Assembly: GCF_900100125.1 (NCBI RefSeq)
Contig: NZ_FNEL01000003.1
Span: 1 to 64,000, forward strand
Origin: Dolosicoccus paucivorans
GTDB lineage: Bacteria > Bacillota > Bacilli > Lactobacillales > Aerococcaceae
Length of the DNA stretch: 64,000 nucleotides
Direction of reading: 5' to 3'
The notes beneath the pieces are model-generated. The model saw nothing but the letters and a program-made list of their open reading frames with translations. It made no database searches and was not told the DNA's origin. Shown here in pieces: positions 8,498 through 16,486 of the stretch (position 1 is its first letter; each line of letters starts with the position of its first letter). The translations under genes were made by a program, and so were the position numbers.

Positions 8498-8760
8498 GTT
8501 TTGTGATTTCAACAGGATACCACTCTTCAATCGCCTTTAAAAAGCGATCAATGATTCGCTCATTATGACTGTCGCTATTAGAAACAATGGCTAAGCCGAT
8601 TGTGCCTGTTTGCCAGTGATCTAAATGATCTACTTCGCTAATAGAAAGTCCAAAACGCTGTCTACCTCGTTGGATTAAACTTTTAAGAACCCGACGCTTG
8701 TCTTTTAAATGATGACTTTCAAAAAAAATATAATTCTACTTCATAGGCAGTGACAATCAC
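8484..8760 (-). pseudogene. DUF503 (YlxP-like) gene with a homopolymer frameshift
   Basis: Reading from a GTG at 8760 with AAAGG upstream gives VIVTAYEVELYFF, then a TGA caused by eight T's (8721-8728). With seven T's the frame continues as ESHHLKDKRRVLKSL, then SEVDHLDHWQTGTIGLAIVS, to a stop at 8484. That is a complete DUF503 protein of about 91 residues. YlxP proteins often accompany ribosome-maturation genes, and their role is not settled. The gene converges on the ECF S component and overlaps its 3' end by 14 bases. Confidence 0.75.
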
Positions 8761-8805
8761 ATAACTCATCCTTTCATTCGATAAACTCATCCTCTAGACG
8801 GATGA

Positions 8806-8835
8806 TTGATTGTATCGTTTATTCTACACTATAAT
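8806..8835 (+). promoter_or_regulatory. Promoter for the DUF4230 gene
   Basis: TTGATT, an 18-base spacer and TATAAT lie 27 bases before the start codon, with a GGAGGTGG ribosome-binding site between. Confidence 0.6.
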
Positions 8836-8861
8836 TGACATAAATATATGGAGGTGGATCA

Positions 8862-9461
8862 ATGAAACAAAAAAAGTATTGGTTTAAAGGAATTATCGTT
8901 GCTCTTTTAACACTTATTCTTTTAACCATTGGTTTATGGGTATTTAAACCTTTATCGGTTAAACAACACACACAAATGCCTTCAGACTTAATCAGTCACC
9001 AAATCGCATCAATAGAAGAGTTAGCCACGAGCCAATACCACTATACGAATATGGGAACTTATGAGGATTTCTCCACATGGGCAGATATTAAACTGCCCTT
9101 TACAACGAAAAAGTTCGTTGTTTCTTATGAAGGTGACGTTACGGCTAGTATTAATATGGATGAAGTGACTACTCACGTAAAGGATCAAACGATCGAAATC
9201 ACTTTACCTAAAGCGCATATTTTATCCCATCAAATTAATGAAAAAAGTTTAAACGTGTTCGATGAAGCATCGGCTCTTTTTAATCGATTATCCATTGAAG
9301 ATGTTTATTACTTTACCGATCAACAAAAAGAAAAAATCGAACAAGAAGCGGTGGATAAAGGACTTCTTGAGGATGCAACTGAGCGTGCAAAGCAATTAAT
9401 CGAAGACGTCCTACTCGATCAAAAAGGGTTAAAAAACTATACTATTGTATTTAATCAATAA
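8862..9461 (+). CDS. DUF4230 domain-containing membrane-anchored protein
   Basis: 199 residues. One N-terminal transmembrane helix (about residues 9-28) is followed by an extracellular domain that matches DUF4230: the YHYTNMGTYED opening, a strand with KKFVVSYEGDVTASINMDEV, and a C-terminal helix rich in Glu and Lys. The function of DUF4230 is unknown. It stands alone, with its own promoter and a strong terminator shared with the convergent deaminase gene. Confidence 0.8.
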   Translation: MKQKKYWFKGIIVALLTLILLTIGLWVFKPLSVKQHTQMPSDLISHQIASIEELATSQYHYTNMGTYEDFSTWADIKLPFTTKKFVVSYEGDVTASINMDEVTTHVKDQTIEITLPKAHILSHQINEKSLNVFDEASALFNRLSIEDVYYFTDQQKEKIEQEAVDKGLLEDATERAKQLIEDVLLDQKGLKNYTIVFNQ

Positions 9462-9462
9462 T

Positions 9463-9499
9463 AAAAAGCGATGAAATCTTTTCGGTTTCATCGCTTTTT
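9463..9499. terminator. Bidirectional terminator between the DUF4230 and deaminase genes
   Basis: AAAAAGCGATGAAA pairs perfectly with TTTCATCGCTTTTT across a 9-base loop, giving A- and T-runs on both sides. Confidence 0.85.
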
Positions 9500-9510
9500 G
9501 AATGATTAAA

Positions 9511-10761
9511 TTAGTCTAACTCAAGTTCTACATCATACTCAACAGGTTTTTTCTTAAATAAATACTCTCCATTACGAACAGATGCTAGGACATCGGCACG
9601 AATACGCTGTGCTTCATAAACATCTGGAGCGTCTAAAACAATAAAGTTAGCAGAGTTTCCTTCTTCTAAGCCATAATCATCTAACATCATTGTTTTTGCG
9701 TTATTGTAAGTAATTAAGTCAAAGTTACGCTTAAAATCTTCGTCATTCATTAATTGAGTTAAATGAATCCCGTTATCTAAAATATTCATTAAGTTACCGT
9801 TTCCAGCTGGGTAGAACAAGTCAGCAATCGAATCTTGAGCAAATCCAACGTTAATGCCGTGATCAACGAATTCACGCACGCGAGTAATTCCTCGGCGTTT
9901 TGGATAAGTGTCATAACGACCTTGTAAGTAAGCATTTTCTGTTGGTGCAACAATGAAGTTTAAGCCTGTTTTAATAAAGTTACCAATCATACGGTAAGCA
10001 TATGAATCATCTGCTGAACCAAATGAACATGTATGGCTTGCGGCAGTGTATTTACCGTAATCGTTATAATAAGCTTCTGCCGTTAATAACTCTAAGAAAC
10101 GTGATTGTGGGTCGTCGTTTTCATCAATATGAACGTCCACCATACGGTTGTATTTATAAGCTAGCTCCATCATTTGTTGAACAGATTTCTCACCGTATAA
10201 ACGGGCAATTTCAGAGTGGGGGATGCCTCCAACAGCGTCCGCTCCCATTTTTAATCCTTCTTCAACAAGTTCTAAACCGTTTTTGTAAGAATACATGGAT
10301 TCTTGTGGGAAGGATACTAATTGTAGTGTGACTTTGTCTTTTAACTCTTCACGTAATTCAAGCAATGCTTTCATGCCGGTCATGTTTGGGTCAGTCACGT
10401 CAACGTGAGTTCGAATATACTGTGTTCCGTAACTCATTTGCTCTTTAATCCCTCTAAGAGCGCGCTCTTTTACTTCTTCAACGGTTTGAGTACGCTTATA
10501 CTCTGCCCAACGTTCGATTCCTTCAAATAAAGTTCCTGAATCTGAACCTGTTTGGTCCCCTTCTAAACCAGTGTAAACGTAGTCTAAGTGAATATGTGGA
10601 TCTACATAAGGCGGAAGTACCAATCTACCTTCTAAGTCGATGACTTCATCAGCTGGGCCTAAGTCTTTCCCAATTGCTTTAAACTTACCATTTTCGACTA
10701 AAATTTCATTGGCATCATCGTGCTTATAGATGACAGCATTAATAAATTTTTTAGTACTCAT
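9511..10761 (-). CDS. CodA-like amidohydrolase (cytosine deaminase family)
   Basis: 416 residues, collinear with E. coli CodA: metal ligands in HIHLD, the shared GTLFEGIERWAEYK, HIDEND (third His and catalytic Glu), RYDTYPKRRGITRV, and a C-terminal GNSANFIVLD. Where CodA has HDD (Asp313 metal ligand, Asp314 contacting the base), this protein has QDS, so the metal ligand stays but the substrate-contacting Asp is Ser. The substrate may therefore be a modified pyrimidine or another ring. The start is ATG 10761 behind AAGGAGG, not the longer frame. Confidence 0.8.
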   Translation of the reverse strand: MSTKKFINAVIYKHDDANEILVENGKFKAIGKDLGPADEVIDLEGRLVLPPYVDPHIHLDYVYTGLEGDQTGSDSGTLFEGIERWAEYKRTQTVEEVKERALRGIKEQMSYGTQYIRTHVDVTDPNMTGMKALLELREELKDKVTLQLVSFPQESMYSYKNGLELVEEGLKMGADAVGGIPHSEIARLYGEKSVQQMMELAYKYNRMVDVHIDENDDPQSRFLELLTAEAYYNDYGKYTAASHTCSFGSADDSYAYRMIGNFIKTGLNFIVAPTENAYLQGRYDTYPKRRGITRVREFVDHGINVGFAQDSIADLFYPAGNGNLMNILDNGIHLTQLMNDEDFKRNFDLITYNNAKTMMLDDYGLEEGNSANFIVLDAPDVYEAQRIRADVLASVRNGEYLFKKKPVEYDVELELD

Positions 10762-10865
10762 TCTATCTTCCTCCTTGTTTTTCTTAGTTTCATTATAAAA
10801 CAAAATGAGCAACAATACAAACTTCAATAATTGATTTAATCAGTTTTCATCACTGTTTTCATAAA

Positions 10866-10895
10866 TTGGATTTAAAGATTGTAAACCATTATACT
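10866..10895 (+). promoter_or_regulatory. Promoter for the MFS gene
   Basis: TTGGAT, an 18-base spacer and TATACT lie about 50 bases before the start codon. Confidence 0.5.
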
Positions 10896-10945
10896 AAGTA
10901 TAGGGAGTATATTTTAATTAATTATTTATAGAAAGGAGAATAACA

Positions 10946-12106
10946 ATGACTCAACATAAAAAAATTCATCTGCCTTTATTTATTTTAATGGCAAGTATTA
11001 CGTTTATGGCGATTTTATCTGAGTTGGTTCCTGCGGGAATTTTGCCACTCATGAGTCAAGACTTGGGGGTCTCAGAATCAAAGGTAGGACTGTTAGTAGG
11101 TTATTATGCTATCGCTAGCGCTCTTTGTTCGATCCCTTTAATTACCGCAACATTACATATTAACCGTAAGTTTCTACTGATGACGCTGCTAGTGGCGTTT
11201 GCTTTAAGTAACTTTCTTGTTGGTTGGACTCATTCTTACTCTGTAATGATCGTAGCACGTATTATCGGAGGTGCAGCGGCGGGTGTTTTATGGCCGATGA
11301 TTTCTGCTTATGGTATGCGTTTAGTTCCCAAAGAGCTCCATGGGCGTGCCATTGCGATTATTATGTCCGGGACAACCTTTGGCTTAAGTTTAGGGATGCC
11401 TTTAATGACATCAATTGGCCAACGCTTTGGATGGCGGATTGAATATTATGTCGTAGGTGGGTTAATTTTAACCATCGCTCTTTTAAGCGCTTTATTCTTA
11501 CCGTCTATTTCTGGTGAAAAAGTCGCGAAAGATAGCTCCCCTCTTACGTTACTTAAACAACCTTCTATTTTACTCGTTTTAGCTTTAACACTCCTTGCAG
11601 TGATTGCTCATTATGCAGCCTATACTTATATTACCGCAATTGTTGATGCACTAGCATTTAGCGGTGGCATTCAAATGGCTTTAATTTTATTTGGAATAGG
11701 TTCGATTATATCCGTTTGGATTGCAGGGCGTTACGTTGATGAGCATTTATATTTACTGTCTTTATTTTTATTAAGTACCGGCGTTATTTCGATGGGGTTA
11801 TTCCTTTCATCAGCATTCATTCATATTGTTAGCTACTTAGGCTTTCTGCTATGGGGAGTTAGCTTTGGAGCGTTAGTTACTTTATTCCAAGCAGCTATCA
11901 CTCGCCAAGTCAGCTCTGGAACAGATATCGCAACGAGCTTGCAGTCAAGTACATTTAATTTAGCGATTATGATCGGCAGTTGGGTAGGAAGTATCTTATT
12001 AAGCTCTCCTAACCGTAGTGCTCTTTCAATTGTCACCCTTGCATTTATACTCCTTATTATTAGTGTGGTTGTCTCTTATGTTTCTAAACCAACACTGGAT
12101 AAATAA
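10946..12106 (+). CDS. MFS transporter, DHA1 drug/sugar/purine efflux type
   Basis: 386 residues with about twelve membrane helices. The first helix ends in ELVPAGILPLMSQDLGVSESKVGLLVGYYA, and the ARIIGGAAAGVLWP segment carries the DHA1 antiporter signature. Relatives include AraJ and PbuE, which export sugars or purines. It is divergent from the CodA-like deaminase, so a link to bases or nucleosides is possible but unproven. AAAGGAG lies 7 bases before the ATG. Confidence 0.8.
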   Translation: MTQHKKIHLPLFILMASITFMAILSELVPAGILPLMSQDLGVSESKVGLLVGYYAIASALCSIPLITATLHINRKFLLMTLLVAFALSNFLVGWTHSYSVMIVARIIGGAAAGVLWPMISAYGMRLVPKELHGRAIAIIMSGTTFGLSLGMPLMTSIGQRFGWRIEYYVVGGLILTIALLSALFLPSISGEKVAKDSSPLTLLKQPSILLVLALTLLAVIAHYAAYTYITAIVDALAFSGGIQMALILFGIGSIISVWIAGRYVDEHLYLLSLFLLSTGVISMGLFLSSAFIHIVSYLGFLLWGVSFGALVTLFQAAITRQVSSGTDIATSLQSSTFNLAIMIGSWVGSILLSSPNRSALSIVTLAFILLIISVVVSYVSKPTLDK

Positions 12107-12111
12107 AGAAA

Positions 12112-12145
12112 CAGGGTCCCTTTTAAAGGTGACCGTGATTTTTTA
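12112..12145. terminator. Terminator between MFS and EamA genes
   Basis: CAGGGTCCCTTT pairs imperfectly with AAAGGTGACCGTG and is followed by a T-run on the plus strand. Confidence 0.6.
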
Positions 12146-13064
12146 TTGTTGACGATGAGTTGAAGTGGGTTTAACTTTCTTTGCATCTAAGACACTAAGA
12201 AGTGTAATCGTTATTAAAACAAGAACAATCCCCATTAATTCAGCTGGTTGGAAATGACGGTGAAATAGCCATACTGAAAAAATGGTCGCCACAATGGGTT
12301 CTAAAGCTGATAATACACTTGCTAAAGTTACGGGTAAATAATTTAAACTCGATAAAAAGACAATAAACGGAACGGCTGTTCCTAATGTGATAACGAAGAT
12401 TAAACTAAATAATTCCCCTTGAGTCAACTGAACATTTGGTTGCCAGAACGGAGAAAATAATTGAAAAATCATCCCGCCGATTAACATACCCCACCCTGCT
12501 ACAACGAGGGTACCGTATTTTGTCATAATTCGGCGCGGGTAGAGTAAATAAAAAGCTAATGCTATTGCTGAACTAACCCCAGTTAAAAAGCCTCTTGGCG
12601 AAATGGTTAAAGAATCGAGTTGACCGTTTGTTGTAATTAGGACAATGCCAATTAAAGTTAAAATAATCAAGAAAAATTCCGTCATATTAAATACTTTTTT
12701 TTCTCGTTAAGACAAGAAATAAAAAGATAAAGATTGGAGCTGTATATTGTAAAATAGTCGCAGTGGATGCGTCTGTGAATTGAATCGCTTTAAAAAAGGT
12801 ATACTGCATCGCAGACATACCAAAAATCGAAAAGATGATTAATTGACGACGATCTTGTTTATGATAAATCCATGTAAAGATAGATTCCTTTTTTATAAAA
12901 GCATACGTTAAAATCATTAAGCCAGCCATAAATAAACGTGTGCTAATAAGCCATTCAGCACTTAAATGAGGATTAGTAAATAATAGTTGCGCCACCACTC
13001 CTGATAATCCCCATAAAGTTCCTCCTGTCACTGCTAAAGTAATTCCTTTAAAATAATGATTCAT
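12143..13064 (-). pseudogene. EamA/DMT family transporter split by a homopolymer frameshift
   Basis: The first half (13064 down to 12687) encodes five membrane helices ending TRKKSI and then stops. The second half begins two bases beyond (MTEFFLIILTLIGIVLIT) with the other five helices and the conserved SALEPIVATIFSVWLFHR. Each half carries part of the EamA repeat. The break lies in eight A's of the coding strand (12695-12702); with seven, the frame reads TRKKVFNMTEFF and gives one protein of about 306 residues. Substrate unknown. Confidence 0.75.
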
Positions 13065-13093
13065 ATAATCTCTCCTCAGTTTAAGTCATGAGA

Positions 13094-13122
13094 AAAAGAC
13101 ATCCTAAACTAGAATGTCTTTT
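13094..13122 (-). terminator. Terminator downstream of the amino-acid ABC permease
   Basis: AAAAGACAT pairs with ATGTCTTTT around an 11-base loop, with a T-run on the minus strand, directly after the permease stop codon. Confidence 0.75.
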
Positions 13123-13125
13123 GGA

Positions 13126-13770
13126 CTAGTCGACTCGACTTAAATAGTGCTCAAATTTGTGAACAAGTGTAGAAATAACAAATGTCATGACAAAATAAAT
13201 GAGTGCAGTAAATAATAAGGGAGTAAAGACAGTATAAGTAGCACCTCGTACGGTGTCTGAAGCAAACATTAAGTCTTTAATTCCTAAAACTGATACAATC
13301 GAAGTTTCTTTAATAAGTACCGCAAACTCATTACCAATGGCTGGTAAAATATTACGAATCGCTTGAGGAATAACTACTTTGACTAAGGTTTTGTTTGAAG
13401 ATAATCCTAAAGCTCTAGCCGCTTCTGTTTGACCTTTATCAATGGATTGTAAACCTGAACGAACGATCTCACAAATATAAGCAACGGAGTTAATCGTCAC
13501 CGCTAGTACCGCCGTTAAAAAGTCAGGCAAGACAATACCTAACATCGGTAAACCAAAGTAAACAATATACACTTGAACAAGCAAAGGCGTTCCTCGAATT
13601 AATTCAACATATCCTCGGCTAAATCCGTTTAAAAACTTATTATTCGAAAGACGCATCAACGCCATTAACGCCCCAAAGGGTAGCGCCAATAGAACAACAC
13701 AAAATGATAAAGCTAATGTATAACCTGCTCCTTTTAAAAAGAGAGGTAAATAATCAATAATAATTTCCAT
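13126..13770 (-). CDS. Polar amino-acid ABC transporter permease (HisM/GlnP type), solitary
   Basis: 214 residues with five helices. The signature VELIRGTPLLVQVYIVYFGLP and the EAA loop (EAARALGLSSNKTLVKVVIPQAIRNILPAIGN) identify the inner-membrane subunit of a polar amino-acid importer. The binding protein and ATPase that normally sit beside it are absent, so the partners must be encoded elsewhere. A T-box leader precedes it and a terminator follows it, so it is transcribed alone. The leader suggests arginine as substrate. Confidence 0.85.
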   Translation of the reverse strand: MEIIIDYLPLFLKGAGYTLALSFCVVLLALPFGALMALMRLSNNKFLNGFSRGYVELIRGTPLLVQVYIVYFGLPMLGIVLPDFLTAVLAVTINSVAYICEIVRSGLQSIDKGQTEAARALGLSSNKTLVKVVIPQAIRNILPAIGNEFAVLIKETSIVSVLGIKDLMFASDTVRGATYTVFTPLLFTALIYFVMTFVISTLVHKFEHYLSRVD

Positions 13771-13794
13771 TTAAACACTCCTTTATGGATATAA

Positions 13795-14036
13795 AATAAA
13801 AGTCTCTATTCCCAGTCTAGAAAGCTAGGAATAGAGACGATATAAACCGTGGTACCACTCTATTTGATATTAGATTCGACTAATATCCACTCGTTCATAA
13901 CGCTGAAATGCGGGATAATCTAATGTATCCATCTCGTAGGTGCGATTCATAAAATAAAAACTAACAACCTCACACCAACGCTGTCTCGCTTCAAGTTTTA
14001 TTTTACTACTAATCTACTCATCGATTTTAATACATT
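13795..14036 (-). promoter_or_regulatory. T-box riboswitch leader, probable Arg specifier
   Basis: Read on the minus strand: Stem I has GATGAGTAG near its base, the AGCGAG bulge and an apical hairpin with loop GTTGGTGTGAG. Then comes GAATCGCACC, the specifier region, and later the T-box GAGTGGTACCACGG at about 13847-13860. The best specifier reading is CGC (Arg, 13942-13944), which is followed by A as usual; CAC (His) is a shifted alternative. The T-box bulge TGGT would pair with a tRNA discriminator A, which disfavours His. A terminator hairpin follows. Confidence 0.85.
13802..13838 (-). terminator. T-box attenuator terminator
   Basis: GTCTCTATTCC pairs with GGAATAGAGAC on the minus strand, followed by TTTTATTTT. 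It overlaps the antiterminator side of the T-box and ends about 20 bases before the permease start. Confidence 0.8.
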
Positions 14037-14037
14037 T

Positions 14038-14066
14038 ATATTAGTCGACCCATTTCGGAATGTCAA
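14038..14066 (-). promoter_or_regulatory. Promoter of the T-box/permease transcript
   Basis: On the minus strand TTGACA (14061-14066), a 17-base spacer and TAATAT (14038-14043): a near-consensus sigma-A promoter placed just upstream of Stem I. Confidence 0.8.
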
Positions 14067-14069
14067 TAC

Positions 14070-14411
14070 TTAATTTTCATTTTCTTCTAATACTTGCCCA
14101 GTGATTGGATTATATTGATAATGGGCGACAACAATCATTTGATCGGTATGATTTTCGCCAACTTCAATAAAATAGCGCTTGTGTGTTTCATCGTAAGTGA
14201 CTTGATAAACGTATTCAGCACTATCAATCGCTTGTTGATGCTCTTTGCGGTAAGAAATGACGGCTTCAATGACTTCTTCATTGGTTGGAAGTACAATCGA
14301 TTCTTCGAAACTTTCTTGCTTTTCTACATGATTTGAAGAAACATTATGTTGGCATCCACTGAATAAAGTCACCGTTAAAAGCAAACTCATTCCTTTAATT
14401 AGTAATTTCAT
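14070..14411 (-). CDS. Small lipoprotein of unknown function
   Basis: 113 residues with a signal peptide and lipobox (LFSGC, Cys at residue 20). The mature part holds a predicted helix (EEVIEAVISYRKEHQQAI) and then a short beta-rich domain (YVYQVTYDETHKRYFIEVGEN). I do not recognise a named family. Its ATG overlaps the stop codon of the upstream thioredoxin-like gene by four bases, so the two are translationally coupled. Confidence 0.65.
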   Translation of the reverse strand: MKLLIKGMSLLLTVTLFSGCQHNVSSNHVEKQESFEESIVLPTNEEVIEAVISYRKEHQQAIDSAEYVYQVTYDETHKRYFIEVGENHTDQMIVVAHYQYNPITGQVLEENEN

Positions 14412-14761
14412 TGAGCAACGTGAACGAAGCGTTTAATATCCTCTACTGGCATTGAGCTGTCACTTTTAACAGACACTTCTTCTTCACCAGCATAAATTAA
14501 AGTAGGCACTGTCTTGGCATCATATTTTGCACGTAGTGTTTCAACATCTTCAATCGTATCATTACGACGAGAGTTGACGAAATAAACGGTTAAATCATGC
14601 TCATCAGCAACTTGCTTTAATTTAGGAGCAAATTTTTGACAATAAGGACATTGAGCAAATCCAATAAAAATAACTTTTCCGTTTCGTTCATCAATTAAAG
14701 CTTGAGCTTCATTAGGGGTTACTTCTGTAAAGGTATTTAAAATTTCTTCCATTGTATTCAT
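14408..14761 (-). CDS. Thioredoxin-family protein (bacteriocin accessory-protein type)
   Basis: 117 residues, a compact thioredoxin fold with the redox motif CPYC (residues 38-41) and the cis-proline segment TVPTLIYAG. There is no signal peptide. The EILNTFTEVTPNEAQALI opening is typical of the small thioredoxin-like proteins often annotated as bacteriocin transport accessory proteins in Lactobacillales; no bacteriocin genes are nearby, so a general disulfide-reducing role is more likely. It is coupled to a downstream lipoprotein gene. Confidence 0.8.
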   Translation of the reverse strand: MNTMEEILNTFTEVTPNEAQALIDERNGKVIFIGFAQCPYCQKFAPKLKQVADEHDLTVYFVNSRRNDTIEDVETLRAKYDAKTVPTLIYAGEEEVSVKSDSSMPVEDIKRFVHVAQ

Positions 14762-14839
14762 GAAATATTCCTCCTTAAACTTGCTTCAACACATCTTATA
14801 GATTTATTTTAACAAGTTTGATAACAAGATACAAAGAAA

Positions 14840-16393
14840 TCAATCTAACGTTAGTTCATCAATAGGTTGTTTTTGTTGACGTTTTTTGCGGTAGTTGACT
14901 AACAATAAAACTAATCCAATAACCAATAATAAAATGATGATCTGCGTTAATTTAGAGCGTGACTCTCCGGTATTCGGTAACTCTTTTTCGTCTTTAGTTT
15001 TTTCGGCTTTTTCTTTTTTATCTTTTTTCTTCAACTCTTTACGATGATCCGTTGATGGATTATTTTTAGCTAGGCGTTCTTTTAAAGTGGCTAATTGATT
15101 ATTTTTACTTAAAGGTTCTTGATCTTTAACTGAGTGATCATTTTTGTTGTTACTATTGGATTCCAGCCAAGAAGAAGCACTAACGTCTTCATATTCAAGA
15201 ACAAATTCATCTTTTGTCGGGTCAAATAAATCCTTTGTTTGATATTCTAAATAAAAGCCTGATTGATTTTGAGGTATTCCATACCAACTTTTTGTGTCAT
15301 CGTTATAGCCTACAAGCTTTACTTGCATACGCTGTTGAAACGCTCGAATTTGTTGAATACTTTGAGTATCGGTATATTGATGCGTGTTTAAAAAGTCCAC
15401 TAAATAGTCTTTTAAGTACTCAAAAGTATCGGCGTTAATAGAATAGAAATATTTATACTGAGCTTCTTTTATTTGTAACATTAGTAAGTAAAAATGAGTA
15501 TATCGTTCTTCATCTAAAGAATTAGCATAGTGTTCCTTTGCCTTTTGCGCCACCCCGTGTACGATAGGTAACGTTAATTCATTAGCATAGGTGTATTGTT
15601 CAATCATTTCCTGTTCTAAAGGCCATTCTGGTAAATGCTCACTGGCTTCAATAATGGATTCTTGATCTAAAAAGGCTTCATAAATACTTTCAAATGTTAA
15701 CCGTGTATAAGCTGCAGGGACAAGTTTTTCCATATATTTTGTCACTGAGACTAAATAGTTAGCTAGCGTCGTGGCTTCATTGTTTAATAAAATATTTTTT
15801 GGTTGATATTTCTTAACAGAATAAGGATAAAACAAACAAGTTTGTAAATCTTTTTTTGTTTGTTCGTCGATTTGTTTTTCCTCTTCTTGAACTTCTAATA
15901 AATAATACGCGTGATCGTAAGCTGCTTCAACTTCTTGTCTTTCTTCAAGAAGCTTATAGAGCTCTGCTTGAGTGAGATCGATTTGATCTTCAATCTCGCG
16001 GTAAGAATCTGTCGCTTCAATCGTTCGTTGCTGATCTTCTTCATCTAAATAACCGAATTCGTCATCTTGTTCGAATAACTCTAAATATAACGCTTCAAAG
16101 TGTTCCATTAAATATGCATTTAATTCCTCAACTTCCGCTTGTTTTTGAGTAATTTGTTGATTGATTTGATTGTACTGCTGCTCCAACGCCTCCACTTCAG
16201 AAGTAGTTATTTTTGCTTCTTCTTCATCCACCTCTTCTTCAACTTGCTGGGTTATTAAAAACTCACACTCTTTTTTCAACACATTTAGCGAATCTTTTTC
16301 GATCACTTCTTCTTGAGCAACCATCACCACCGGGTAAACTAACTGAACATACAATAATACTAAACTTATAAATATTCGTCTGAATTTTTTCAA
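14840..16393 (-). CDS. LPXTG cell-wall-anchored surface protein, coiled-coil rich
   Basis: About 517 residues. A signal peptide is followed by an acidic, Glu/Gln-rich region (about residues 40-170) predicted as coiled coil, then a helical central region, a Lys-rich linker, and the sortase signal LPNTGES with a hydrophobic tail and positive residues. The protein should be fixed to peptidoglycan by sortase A. The TTG at 16393 is 8 bases after AGGAGG and is preferred to the overlapping GTG at 16402. No known adhesin domain was recognised. Confidence 0.8.
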   Translation of the reverse strand: MKKFRRIFISLVLLYVQLVYPVVMVAQEEVIEKDSLNVLKKECEFLITQQVEEEVDEEEAKITTSEVEALEQQYNQINQQITQKQAEVEELNAYLMEHFEALYLELFEQDDEFGYLDEEDQQRTIEATDSYREIEDQIDLTQAELYKLLEERQEVEAAYDHAYYLLEVQEEEKQIDEQTKKDLQTCLFYPYSVKKYQPKNILLNNEATTLANYLVSVTKYMEKLVPAAYTRLTFESIYEAFLDQESIIEASEHLPEWPLEQEMIEQYTYANELTLPIVHGVAQKAKEHYANSLDEERYTHFYLLMLQIKEAQYKYFYSINADTFEYLKDYLVDFLNTHQYTDTQSIQQIRAFQQRMQVKLVGYNDDTKSWYGIPQNQSGFYLEYQTKDLFDPTKDEFVLEYEDVSASSWLESNSNNKNDHSVKDQEPLSKNNQLATLKERLAKNNPSTDHRKELKKKDKKEKAEKTKDEKELPNTGESRSKLTQIIILLLVIGLVLLLVNYRKKRQQKQPIDELTLD

Positions 16394-16450
16394 CTCAAAC
16401 ACCTCCTATTTATAAGTTAGTAATTTAAGCTCATTTCCATTTTTAAAAAA

Positions 16451-16481
16451 AGAACTTTTTAGAAAAAATCTAAAAAGTTCT
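16451..16481 (-). terminator. Terminator downstream of the CapA gene
   Basis: A 13-bp stem (AGAACTTTTTAGA with TCTAAAAAGTTCT) around a 5-base loop, followed by a run of T's on the minus strand. Confidence 0.8.
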
Positions 16482-16486
16482 CTTAA

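Noticed and set aside
10762-10945. Purine or pyrimidine riboswitch between the CodA-like and MFS genes
   Set aside because: No aptamer-like conserved stems; the region holds ordinary promoter sequence.
13343-13770. Methionine (MetI-type) permease for the T-box gene
   Set aside because: The sequence has the HisM/GlnP-type EAA loop and GTPLLVQ motif, and the ATG triplet in the leader lies outside the specifier position.
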